Shown: positions 29,437 to 37,600 of the stretch, piece by piece
How positions within the stretch are numbered: the stretch's first letter is position 1
Layout of the letters: every line of letters begins with the position of its first letter
Assembly: GCA_017355425.1 (NCBI GenBank)
Contig: CP070233.1
Location: forward strand, 3,513,501 to 3,577,500
Source of the DNA: Dolichospermum sp. DET69
GTDB taxonomy: Bacteria > Cyanobacteriota > Cyanobacteriia > Cyanobacteriales > Nostocaceae
Direction: 5' to 3'
Length of the DNA: 64,000 bases
Program-made: the position numbers and the translations under genes
The notes under the pieces: model-generated
Told to the model about the DNA's origin: nothing
The model's database searches: none
The model's input: only the letters and a program-made list of their open reading frames with translations

Positions 29437-32130
29437 CTACAGTAATGGGAGTTGAATATTTTGTGCTAATAAGCTCTGAAGACGTTGTAGTTGCGAACCA
29501 ACTTGGTAAACTAAATCGCCTTTCCCTATCAGGTAAGCTGCTACGGTTGATGTCCCACCTAAGATTATTTTTGAATCAGCTTCGCTTTTGGTGCTGAGTG
29601 CAACCCGTCCAGGTAAGTTAGAACGAATAATTGGGGTGACAATACTGGCTTCTGGACGTTGTGTGGAAATAATTAGATGAATTCCGGCGGCTCTTGCCAT
29701 TGCGCCTAGACGTTTGATACTTTGTTCCAATATGGTGCGAATTTCTTTTTCTGCCATAAAATCGGCATATTCATCAAATATACAGACTATTCGCGGCAAA
29801 GATGGAGAAGAACGTTGATTATAGGTAATTAAATCAGCACATTTAGCTTTTTCAAATTTTTGATAGCGAGATTCCATCTCTGCAACTAATTCTTGCATTA
29901 ATTCTACAGCGCGATCGCTATCTTTGACTACTGGTGAATATAACCACGACATTTGCTCAAACTCTGGAAATGTCACCCGCTTAGGATCAACTAAAGCAAT
30001 TTTCAAATGTTGGGGAGAATGACGGTAGAGTAAACTGAGCAGGAGCGATCGCAAAAATTCGCTTTTACCGCTTCCAGTTGTTCCCCCAACCAAAAAATGA
30101 CAAGTATTCGGATCTGATAAATCAGCCTCTAACAATTTACCATCAATACTCACGCCAATGGCAATTTTCACGGGTGCTGTTGGGGGTAAAAATTGCTTTT
30201 TAATATAATCTTCAAATTTGGCAATTTGTCTATCTGTACGGGGTAAATCAATACTCACATAACCAGCTTGGGGAGCAATTAAAGGCGGATATTCTAACCC
30301 CAATTGTACTTGTAAATCAGCGGATAATCGTAATAGAGAACTGACTTTAACACCCAGATTTGGTTTAAGTTTTACTCGAATAAATGCTGGACTTACAGCA
30401 GCACCTTGATACTCAACACCAATACCAAAAGATTGCAAAGTATTAACCAAAGCTTCTCCTATTTCATCAGCATTAATATTTGGTAAACTCTCCCCCCTTT
30501 CTAAGGGGGGTTGGGGGGGATCAGATTCCACATTTGTAACTAAAGATTCCCCTGTTTCATCAGCATTAATAGTTGACGTAGTTCTCAACAGATCACATAT
30601 ATCTATCATTTTCTCTATACATTGATGCAAAGAAACATTAGTATTAAAAAAAGTCTGACATTTTTGTTGTTGAGGGCAAATTTCACATAAATGAGGTTGA
30701 GTTGTAACTGGTGGTGGGTTAGGATTTGGAGATTCCCAACTCAACCATTGTTGCATCTGTAATAGTTTGTAAGGAATTAATTGATGAACTGTATTTTCTA
30801 ATTGTTCCCAAGAATATTTGTATTCTTTAAAATCAGGTAAAACACAATAAACAGCAGAATCAACAGGTGCTTTTTTCTTCTCCCATAACATATAACTATA
30901 GAGAGAAACTTGTGCTAATTGTGCTGCTGAATCTACAGGTTGATAGGTTTTAAACTCTATCATACAAAGGCGTTTGAGTTCAAAGTTAAAAACTAAACAA
31001 TCAAATTCACCTCTTACCAGTTGTTTTGTGCTATTAGGTAAATTAAAATAATGTTCTAAAATGCGTTCTTCATTAATAAAAGTATTTCTAATCACTGTTT
31101 CTGCACTGCAATAACGGCGATTAATAATTAATAATTCCGTCAATTGTTTAATAAGTCCTTGTATTCCCTGCCAAACTTGTAATAAAGCGGGTGCTTTACT
31201 AGGATCTTGACTAATAGTATTTTGTAAATAAGGGAAAAATTTAACTTGGTAGAATATTTGTTGAATTTCTGAGGCTATTTCATCTACATTTATTCTGGTT
31301 GCATCTGGGTTGAATAAAGATTTAATTTGTGGTTCAATAATCAGTAAGTTAATAAAATCATCTGCTAATTTATGAAAAGCATTACCAATTCCTGATACTA
31401 CATTTTTAGGGAAAAATATGGCTTTATCACCAAATTTATGGTTAAGGTAAAATAAACGAGGACATTCAAAAGCCAATCTCACTTTAGTCGGAGTTAAAGA
31501 AGAATTTTCTGATTGATGATTTACCATATTAAATATATTACTAATAGCATCAGGGTTAGATATTTGCAGTAAGCGACGATGAACAGCAGCGAGATATACT
31601 GTATCCATTGCTGCATAGTTTAGTTGTTTTTGAGAGAGAGGGCGTTGTCCCCAATCGCTTGTTCCTTCTTCAGCATCTACATGAGAAAAGTGACAGAGTT
31701 CAGTCGCTAAAGTTTTTAGTTTTAAGTTGGTAGTTTGTAAAACTTTACGGTTAATTTTTTGGGCTAATTTTAAAGTACAGGTAACATTTTGGGCTAAAGT
31801 TTTTCCCAGATATTTTAAATCAAAACCCGCACTATGAAATACTTTTTCAATTTGGGGATTAACCATAATTTGGTTAATAAAATATTCTGCTAAATCAGGT
31901 TTATCTAAAACATCAAAAAGGTAAGCATATTCACCTGTTAAGTCCGTAGGATTAGCCAATGCTTGAATTAGTGCTAATTTGGGATAGTGAGTATTCCAAT
32001 CAGCAATTTCTGTATCTAGCCATAAAACTTTATAAGTTCCTAGTTGAGATATTTGATTGTAGATTTCAGAAGATTTTGTCAGGTAGTGCATTGGCTGATA
32101 ATATCTTAAAAGATAAGTAGATTTAAGCAA
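29437..32130 (-). CDS. DEDDy exonuclease - PD-(D/E)XK nuclease - FtsK translocase fusion
   Basis: An 897-residue multidomain protein. Residues about 30-195: RNase D-like 3'-5' exonuclease (LDTE at 38-41, HSAGFDLKYLG, YAAMDTVYL). Residues about 215-490: RecB/Cas4-type nuclease (FECPRLFYL, GEFDCLVFN near 373, MIEFKTYQP near 393, and CEICPQQQKC near 480, which with the earlier Cys could bind an Fe-S cluster). Residues about 570-897: FtsK/HerA-type motor (GGTTGSGKSEFLRSLL near 685, VCIFDEYADF near 788, STQRPEASIV). The order is very unusual. The first codon is TTG overlapping the upstream stop; Met14 is an alternative start. A repeat lies in frame near residue 540. Confidence 0.85.
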   Translation of the reverse strand: MLKSTYLLRYYQPMHYLTKSSEIYNQISQLGTYKVLWLDTEIADWNTHYPKLALIQALANPTDLTGEYAYLFDVLDKPDLAEYFINQIMVNPQIEKVFHSAGFDLKYLGKTLAQNVTCTLKLAQKINRKVLQTTNLKLKTLATELCHFSHVDAEEGTSDWGQRPLSQKQLNYAAMDTVYLAAVHRRLLQISNPDAISNIFNMVNHQSENSSLTPTKVRLAFECPRLFYLNHKFGDKAIFFPKNVVSGIGNAFHKLADDFINLLIIEPQIKSLFNPDATRINVDEIASEIQQIFYQVKFFPYLQNTISQDPSKAPALLQVWQGIQGLIKQLTELLIINRRYCSAETVIRNTFINEERILEHYFNLPNSTKQLVRGEFDCLVFNFELKRLCMIEFKTYQPVDSAAQLAQVSLYSYMLWEKKKAPVDSAVYCVLPDFKEYKYSWEQLENTVHQLIPYKLLQMQQWLSWESPNPNPPPVTTQPHLCEICPQQQKCQTFFNTNVSLHQCIEKMIDICDLLRTTSTINADETGESLVTNVESDPPQPPLERGESLPNINADEIGEALVNTLQSFGIGVEYQGAAVSPAFIRVKLKPNLGVKVSSLLRLSADLQVQLGLEYPPLIAPQAGYVSIDLPRTDRQIAKFEDYIKKQFLPPTAPVKIAIGVSIDGKLLEADLSDPNTCHFLVGGTTGSGKSEFLRSLLLSLLYRHSPQHLKIALVDPKRVTFPEFEQMSWLYSPVVKDSDRAVELMQELVAEMESRYQKFEKAKCADLITYNQRSSPSLPRIVCIFDEYADFMAEKEIRTILEQSIKRLGAMARAAGIHLIISTQRPEASIVTPIIRSNLPGRVALSTKSEADSKIILGGTSTVAAYLIGKGDLVYQVGSQLQRLQSLLAQNIQLPLL
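30481..30526. repeat. Palindromic repeat inserted in frame
   Basis: Within the fusion gene, a CCCCCCTTTCTAAGGGGGG-type palindrome encodes DPPQPPLERGE. It is flanked by near-identical 33-bp copies encoding INADETGESLV and INADEIGEALV, the signature of an insertion with target duplication or a tandem copy. It lies in the linker before the FtsK domain. Confidence 0.75.
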
Positions 32131-34252
32131 CTAAACAAATTAATTGATCTGGTAATTTAGCTTTTGGGTTAATTAACTTCACTTTCTTTTCTTGACATAA
32201 TAGATCAATTAAATGTTGAATATCAGTTTCTTGAGTATCAGAAAACTGATTAGCAGCCTGTGAAATCAAAGTAGGTACTCCCATAAATTGCTGAGTTGTG
32301 ACAAGATTTAATAAGAAATCCTTAACGGGTCTTAAATCTTTTTTGCCATTTCTATTGGTATCTGGTGGTGTTTCTTGTTTATAAACAATTCCTAAATTCT
32401 GAAACAAGGTACATTTATACAAAATTTGGGATTCACGAATTAAAACTTCTAGTTTTTGTACACTAATAGATTTACCACTAATTACTAAGTCTTGAGATTT
32501 TGCAGAATTTACCAAACTTTGGTATGTTGCCAAGTAATGAATAGACTGTAAATTTGGTTTGATATGAACATGATTAGTATCTGTAAATATCTGTCTATAG
32601 ATTTGATTGCCAGCTAGGTTTGGCTTTCCTAAATCTCCACCACGAATTAAGTACATAGTTTGACATAGATTTTTTTGAATTGCTGTTTGACAAGCATTCA
32701 TTATATGAAAAAAACTATTCATATTTGCATCTTCTGTCCACACTACTCCTACTCTTTCTTGTTTGTGAGACTTTTGATAACTCAAGGAATAATTAGCATA
32801 CTTTCCGCTTACAAGTTTAGGCTTAATTTCTTGTATTTGTAAGGCAGATATAGCTTGTTGTAACATCTGAATTAGATCAGATGATGACAACAAAGATATT
32901 TTGGTAATTTTTTCCTGGTTTTTGTTATATTCTTTCTGCCATAGTAATTGAAATTCTGCTTGAGTTGTATCCTGATTACTTTTATCTGGATCTACTTGTG
33001 TTGGGGGAATAATACGTATAGTTTTAGGAGTCCCATTTTTATCTGGTATTAAAACATTTATGGGATTTATTGGAACTTCAACTATTGCTGGCTTTGGCTT
33101 TTCAGTTAATAGGGAAATTTTATATTTTTGATATTCATCACGACCTAGAATTAATGTATTTCTAGGCATGGTTTTACCACCAGGGTAATTTGTAGCTAAA
33201 ATTTGTTGATTTAGAGGAAAAATAGCAGATTTAGGTTTGGGAGTTGCTAGTTGATGTAATGGATTCAGTTGATAAGCCCAAAGTGCTTCTGCTTGTTCTA
33301 TATTAATACGTTTTAACTGAATTGTTTTATGTATTCCTGCTTTATCGGCTGGAAGAATCTTGTCAAAATGGCGTTTTAAAGTATCTGTAATAACACTGAT
33401 AATCACTAAAAAGTTTTTTAAACTATCCCCGTGAATAGTTGTGTTGACATTGAAAAAAGGTTGTATATCCAGAAAACCTTCTGGTAACTGGGGCATAGTA
33501 TCTAAATTGTCAAAACATAAAACTATTGGTTGGGTTTGTGTGGAAATTCTGCCAAAGTTAGCCAAAATATTTTTTGCAGCATCTTCTGTATCAATGCAGT
33601 TTTTTACTCTGATTTCTTTCATAGACTCTTCGCTTAGATCATCCCCGCGCAACCATTCGCAAGCTAAGTCATATAATTCTGGATTTGCGAGATCATGCAG
33701 CACTCCAAAAAAGATGTCAGGATTATAAATACCTGCTTTCTTATAAGTATCTTTGAGGTGTTTGATGAATTTTTGACGATTGCTTTGTAGTGCTTCCCAA
33801 AAATTATCATTAAATATTCGTTGTTTTATATTAACTTTACTAAATGCAGATAAACTTTTGAGCCATAACATTAACTGTGATTCTTTTTCACCTTCGGGAA
33901 CTTGAATTAAACTATCAACAGTATGCCGTAAAATATGCCGCCAAATATAGGTGCTATCAGCCCAGTTACAGAGAATATAGGCAAAAAAGGCTTTCGGGTT
34001 AAGAGTACGTTTGAGCCGACCTAGTAAATAACTTTTACCAGAACCAGAATCACCCGCTAACAAAACTGTCCGACTACGATGATCTTTACCTACTAAGTCA
34101 AGTAAACCTTCAATCTCTATTATTGTCTCTTGATGAATTGACTCAACCATTAGCGTTGAATCTTGTTCGTCAGCCCAAAAATTAGTAGGTTTTAAATTGA
34201 TTATGTCAAAAGGATTGACCTCACGTTTAATAATGTTGTTGATGTCTGTCAT
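32123..34252 (-). CDS. Large P-loop ATPase
   Basis: A 709-residue protein with an N-terminal AAA/STAND-like ATPase: VLLAGDSGSGKSYLLGRL near 60-77 (Walker A) and PIVLCFDNLDTMPQLPEGFL near 240 (Walker B). A charged linker follows. A C-terminal region of unknown fold contains RVGVVWTEDANMNSFFHIM near 500 and LATYQSLVNSAKSQDLVISG near 575. It ends 8 bp inside the translocase gene, so the two are translationally coupled. I cannot name the family. A partial second copy of its C-terminal motif lies at 35703-35828. Confidence 0.75.
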   Translation of the reverse strand: MTDINNIIKREVNPFDIINLKPTNFWADEQDSTLMVESIHQETIIEIEGLLDLVGKDHRSRTVLLAGDSGSGKSYLLGRLKRTLNPKAFFAYILCNWADSTYIWRHILRHTVDSLIQVPEGEKESQLMLWLKSLSAFSKVNIKQRIFNDNFWEALQSNRQKFIKHLKDTYKKAGIYNPDIFFGVLHDLANPELYDLACEWLRGDDLSEESMKEIRVKNCIDTEDAAKNILANFGRISTQTQPIVLCFDNLDTMPQLPEGFLDIQPFFNVNTTIHGDSLKNFLVIISVITDTLKRHFDKILPADKAGIHKTIQLKRINIEQAEALWAYQLNPLHQLATPKPKSAIFPLNQQILATNYPGGKTMPRNTLILGRDEYQKYKISLLTEKPKPAIVEVPINPINVLIPDKNGTPKTIRIIPPTQVDPDKSNQDTTQAEFQLLWQKEYNKNQEKITKISLLSSSDLIQMLQQAISALQIQEIKPKLVSGKYANYSLSYQKSHKQERVGVVWTEDANMNSFFHIMNACQTAIQKNLCQTMYLIRGGDLGKPNLAGNQIYRQIFTDTNHVHIKPNLQSIHYLATYQSLVNSAKSQDLVISGKSISVQKLEVLIRESQILYKCTLFQNLGIVYKQETPPDTNRNGKKDLRPVKDFLLNLVTTQQFMGVPTLISQAANQFSDTQETDIQHLIDLLCQEKKVKLINPKAKLPDQLICLVA

Positions 34253-34307
34253 AGCTATAGGTTAGTGAGAGGGCAAACGAATGAAAAAAGAAATAGTTGA
34301 AATCGTT

Positions 34308-35141
34308 TTAATTGACAGTGATAAAGAACAGTTGACCACCAATATTTTGAGGGATACCAGCATCAATTTGCTTTGGTGTATAAGCACTGACTTCTTGCAA
34401 GGAACTCAAATCAATTTTGTCAGTTTTCTGCAATCTATACAATGCCTGATCTAATTCATCCCGTGACATTGGTGGTTGTAATTTTTGCCGTAAATGAAAA
34501 ATAGGTAAATAATTCTCTGTACCCAATTCCTGATCTAATTTCTGAATAATTTTTAAAATTTCTTCATCACTTATATCTGACGGTTCACTTGCAGCTAGTG
34601 AAGCAGAAACTTGTTCTGACTTAACCCGCAAATTTTTTCGTAAAAAGTGCAGATAATTACCCAGCATATCTAAACTGACAGCAGGGTTAACTCCCTTGTT
34701 GGGAATATATTCATCCCGCAAAAACTCAATTCCTCTTTCAGTCAACCAAACCTCAGCTTTAATTCTTTGAATTTTGATTTCTGTCGCAATTAAACCGCGT
34801 TCACTTAAGCTTTTTAGTATCTCTCCTCGTTCAGCAGCTTTTAGAAAAGTTATTTCACTGGGGGCGATTTTAGCAGTAGCTTTACTGAGCTTATCCAACA
34901 CCTTACGCTCTTTGTCAGTGATGGGTAAATCGGCTGATTCGAGTTTCAAGAGTGCTTGAGCAGGGGGTAAAATTTTAACTGTGGCAATCTCCCGTGAATA
35001 GTCTACCAGTTCACGTTCCCCCAAATCTCGACAAATTTTGTCCCTACCTTTGAAGGAACTAAAAGTGCTGGAACTCAATCCAGTACGATAGTCGGCACAT
35101 CCCAAAAGCTTCAAAAGGAACTTTAACTCATTCGTTTCCAT
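34308..35141 (-). CDS. Winged-helix-like protein of the ATPase/translocase operon
   Basis: A 277-residue protein with alternating short helices and KAEVWLTERGIEFLRDEY near 130, which resembles a winged-helix wing region. The C-terminal part (YLPIFHLRQKLQPPMSRDEL, LYRLQKTDKIDLSSL, GGQLFFITV) looks like a second winged-helix unit, a type seen in several bacterial ATPase systems (pattern judgement). It ends 56 bp before the ATPase start and is the first gene of the three-gene cluster. A DNA-sensing or regulatory role is an inference. Confidence 0.65.
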   Translation of the reverse strand: METNELKFLLKLLGCADYRTGLSSSTFSSFKGRDKICRDLGERELVDYSREIATVKILPPAQALLKLESADLPITDKERKVLDKLSKATAKIAPSEITFLKAAERGEILKSLSERGLIATEIKIQRIKAEVWLTERGIEFLRDEYIPNKGVNPAVSLDMLGNYLHFLRKNLRVKSEQVSASLAASEPSDISDEEILKIIQKLDQELGTENYLPIFHLRQKLQPPMSRDELDQALYRLQKTDKIDLSSLQEVSAYTPKQIDAGIPQNIGGQLFFITVN

Positions 35142-35222
35142 ACGGGTAATCTTGCTGTATTTGACACCTGATTACTTTAACGCGAATCACAACAAATTAA
35201 CATACATTTTCTATACTAACTC

Positions 35223-35703
35223 TAAGAGGTTGTTTGATAGCGTGGCGTAGTTGTGATTTTTACCCCCCTTAGAGGGTGTTTGAAAAGTATTAAATAAAAC
35301 CAATAATCTCCAAAAACCTAACCCCCCTACCCCCCTTCCCTACGCTACGGTGTACACACAAGTCTTCTAGAGTTGCCCCACAACGTTTAGATCCCCCCAA
35401 CCCCCCTTAAAAAGGGGGGCTAAATTCTTCAAAGTCCCCCTTTTTAAGGGGGATTTAGGGGGATCGGATCACGTTTAGCATCCTGTCTAGAGATGTGTGT
35501 ACACCGTAGGTATAAAGGGGAGGGAACTAATTTTTCTTGTTTCCCCCAAATACATCGGGGGGATTAAGGGGGGTAATTTAACTTGTGTGTACACCGTAGC
35601 TTCCCTACGAGGGAAGGGGGGTTTCAAAGCCTCACCCCGCTTCGGGGAGAGGTTTACAAGAGGGGTTAATTTATACCTTGAAAACTTTTAAAACATCCTC
35701 TTA
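35223..35703. mobile_element. MITE-like element with TAAGAGG ends (copy M1)
   Basis: Ends TAAGAGGTTGTTTGATAG and (complement) TAAGAGGATGTTTTAAAAG. Interior parts (GTATTAAATAAAACCAATAA, CAAAAACCTAACCCCCC, GAGGTTTACAAGAGGGGTTA) recur inverted at 45097-45404. It has been split by another insertion at 35345-35599, and its right end truncates a gene fragment. Confidence 0.75.
35345..35599 (+). mobile_element. Element with CTACGGTGTACACACA ends and a 10-bp target duplication
   Basis: It begins CTACGGTGTACACACAAG and ends with the inverted complement (TGTGTGTACACCGTAG at 35584-35599). The flanks are exact 10-bp direct repeats CTTCCCTACG (35335-35344 and 35600-35609). An internal end at 35509 closes a 165-bp unit identical in structure to 55881-56045; the extra 90 bp may be a second partial unit. 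It has no open frame and sits inside element M1. Confidence 0.88.
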
Positions 35704-35828
35704 GATTTAGACATCAAATATCGTAAATCTTTTAAATTAATCACTGTACCAGCAATGACTAAATTTCCTTCACAAGCACTTTTAACTAAACTATTATATG
35801 TAGCTTTCTCAGTAGATAGGCTGTAATA
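35703..35828 (-). pseudogene. Fragment of a second copy of the large ATPase gene
   Basis: On the minus strand this reads LSTEKATYNSLVKSACEGNL, then VIAGTVINLKDLRYLMSKS. It aligns with LATYQSLVNSAKSQDLVISG of the 709-residue ATPase encoded at 32123-34252 (shared ATY.SLV.SA, LVI.G). The reading frame is cut at the right end of element M1. It suggests that an additional ATPase paralogue existed here and was lost. Confidence 0.55.
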
Positions 35829-35928
35829 AGATAGGAATCATCAATGATATTTGAAAAATTTTAAGTAGTGTAGGGTGGGCATTGCCCACCAAAACCCTTA
35901 TCCAGTAGGTAATTCCCACCCTACCTAA

Positions 35929-36675
35929 TTATAGAACGTCTCTACATTCTTTATGATAGATGCTTATTTGATCCCACTCATCTTCAGACAGAGGTTTTAC
36001 CTCTATTTCCATAGAAAAAAAATCACAAGCTGCGGCTATTAAAGCCTTAATTATGGTTTCTTGATTGATAGTTTCAGGAAATTTTAGAGAATTAAAAGAC
36101 TCTTCATTAAATACTTGTGCAAACAAATCTGCATCTGAATTTAACCGCATAGAACCATGCTGAAGAACTGCCTCAGCTTTCCGCAATTGAGCGCTACCAA
36201 TGAGTTTAGAACCATCTGCTAAAACTAAATCTGCACCTGTCGCCGTCCCAAAACAATTAGGATTATGAATATAACCCCGCCCAGCTTGTCCATAATACAA
36301 CTCTATCCCAAGCGATCGCCATCCTTGAATCAAAAACTCACAAATCTTTGCATACACATCTAGACGATTTCCCCCTAGTCCCGATGTCACCACAGAGTAA
36401 GTTAAATCACCTTGATGTAAAACCGCCCTCCCACCAGTAGGACGACGCACCAAATCCAATTTTTCACCTTTCCAGATTAAATTTTGCCAAAATTCGGGAT
36501 AGTGGCGCTGATGATAACCCAAAGAAATTGCAGGTGGCGACCAAGTATAAAAACGTAAAGTTGGCAGATTTTTTCCCGCCTCATGCTGTGCCAATAACCA
36601 GCGGTCTATAGCCATCTGGACATCACCAGCGGCTGCTAAAATCGGAATAAGTCGCCATACCTGCTGTTCAGGCAT
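35929..36675 (-). CDS. Lipoate/biotin protein ligase family protein
   Basis: A 248-residue member of the BPL/LplA/LipB family (cofactor transferase group). It has FYTWSPPAISLGYHQ, RRPTGGRAVLHQGDLTYSV (the conserved RRxTGGGAV-like loop), and a KLIGSAQLRKAEAVLQHGSM segment with the catalytic Lys region. It probably attaches or transfers lipoate (or octanoate) to a carrier protein of 2-oxoacid dehydrogenases or glycine cleavage; substrate is not determinable from sequence. It lies 29 bp from the YbjN gene on the same strand. Confidence 0.88.
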   Translation of the reverse strand: MPEQQVWRLIPILAAAGDVQMAIDRWLLAQHEAGKNLPTLRFYTWSPPAISLGYHQRHYPEFWQNLIWKGEKLDLVRRPTGGRAVLHQGDLTYSVVTSGLGGNRLDVYAKICEFLIQGWRSLGIELYYGQAGRGYIHNPNCFGTATGADLVLADGSKLIGSAQLRKAEAVLQHGSMRLNSDADLFAQVFNEESFNSLKFPETINQETIIKALIAAACDFFSMEIEVKPLSEDEWDQISIYHKECRDVL

Positions 36676-36704
36676 TAAATTTCACATCCCTAAGCTAAAA
36701 TTGT

Positions 36705-37184
36705 TTAAACTGCACCAAACTCAGATTGCAGATATTCATCATTATCATCAGCAATAGTAGCAACGATAGTAATGATCCGAGAAACTTCCCCTGGTGACAA
36801 TTCAGCTAAGGTGCGTGTAGAAATCACCACTACTTGATTGTCAATAATCCCAAAACGGGCTTCAAAGGTACTGACACAGTTCAACTCTAAGAGATATCGG
36901 GTCAATTTTGGTTCATCTTTAGCTGGTAACTTTAGCACCGCAGCCCAGACTGTGATTGTATCTTCATCAGTAATTCCCGTTAACTGCACAAACACTTCCA
37001 CACTGCCATACTGGAATTTCCACAGATATCCACCCTCAGCAGCACGACTAACCATTGCACTTTGATCTTGTGCTAAGGTATCAATTACATTTTCAATCAC
37101 TTCCACATGGTTTGGGGCTGTGGTTTCTTGAATAAGTTCGTCCAGTAACTCATCTGGAGATGGGGTTTCGAGGTAGCTTGCCAT
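36705..37184 (-). CDS. YbjN domain-containing protein
   Basis: A 159-residue acidic protein of the YbjN/DUF1790-type family. It shows VEVFVQLTGITDEDTITVWA, LTRYLLELNCVSTFEARFG, and IIDNQVVVISTRTLAELSPG. These proteins fold like chaperone-type domains, and their role in cyanobacteria is not settled. It is probably co-transcribed with the ligase-like gene downstream. Confidence 0.82.
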   Translation of the reverse strand: MASYLETPSPDELLDELIQETTAPNHVEVIENVIDTLAQDQSAMVSRAAEGGYLWKFQYGSVEVFVQLTGITDEDTITVWAAVLKLPAKDEPKLTRYLLELNCVSTFEARFGIIDNQVVVISTRTLAELSPGEVSRIITIVATIADDNDEYLQSEFGAV

Positions 37185-37377
37185 ACAGATTTTTTGCTAA
37201 AAATATAGTTACTGCTTTAATCTACTATTATGCTACCAGAAATGCCAGTATCTACCTTGCCTGTCGTCCAAAGTCAAGATGCCAAAATGCCAAGAACATG
37301 ATACAGTATTGATGCAGATCACAGCCATATCCGTTGGGATCATCCTAAAACGTAGTAATACGGATTAGATGTGAACC

Positions 37378-37551
37378 AGACCACCCACAAGCGTAGTCAA
37401 AGGGTAAACGTTATTTAAGTCATGACACCTTGGGATTCGCTAGTTCCATGCTCTGTCGGTACTGATTAAACATTCCGAAAGGAACGTGTCTTTACCTTAA
37501 CAAACTTAGATAACTAGGTTGAAGCAAACTTTACTTAGAAATAAGGATTGG
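37378..37551 (+). ncRNA. Conserved intergenic element, candidate structured RNA (copy B)
   Basis: Homologous to 1572-1756 (minus). In this copy the variable part is the hairpin TTCC-GAAA-GGAA with a stable GNRA-type tetraloop, where the other copy has GTTC...GAAC, i.e. a stem kept with different bases. The GGGTAAACGT at 37402-37411 is complementary to ACGTTTACCC at 37746-37755, a possible long-range pair within one transcript. No known family is assigned. Confidence 0.5.
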
Positions 37552-37571
37552 TCAAACCGACCACAAACGTC

Positions 37572-37600
37572 AATAGTAGGAAATATTTTCCTGCTATTGA
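37572..37600. terminator. 13-bp perfect hairpin
   Basis: CAATAGTAGGAAA and TTTCCTGCTATTG pair around TAT. It follows the conserved element and could end or stabilise a transcript, but no T-run follows. Confidence 0.5.

Larger units (their letters stand above)
35142..35928. other. 787-bp intergenic region with nested mobile repeats
   Basis: Upstream of the winged-helix gene: a MITE-like element (35223-35703) carrying a second inserted element (35345-35599), a gene fragment (35703-35828), and a GTAGGGTGGGCATTGCCC repeat (about 35868-35925). Confidence 0.8.

Noticed and set aside
35497-35691. 64-residue frame containing GGIKGGN-like repeats
   Set aside because: It is formed by the CTACGG and TAAGAGG elements.
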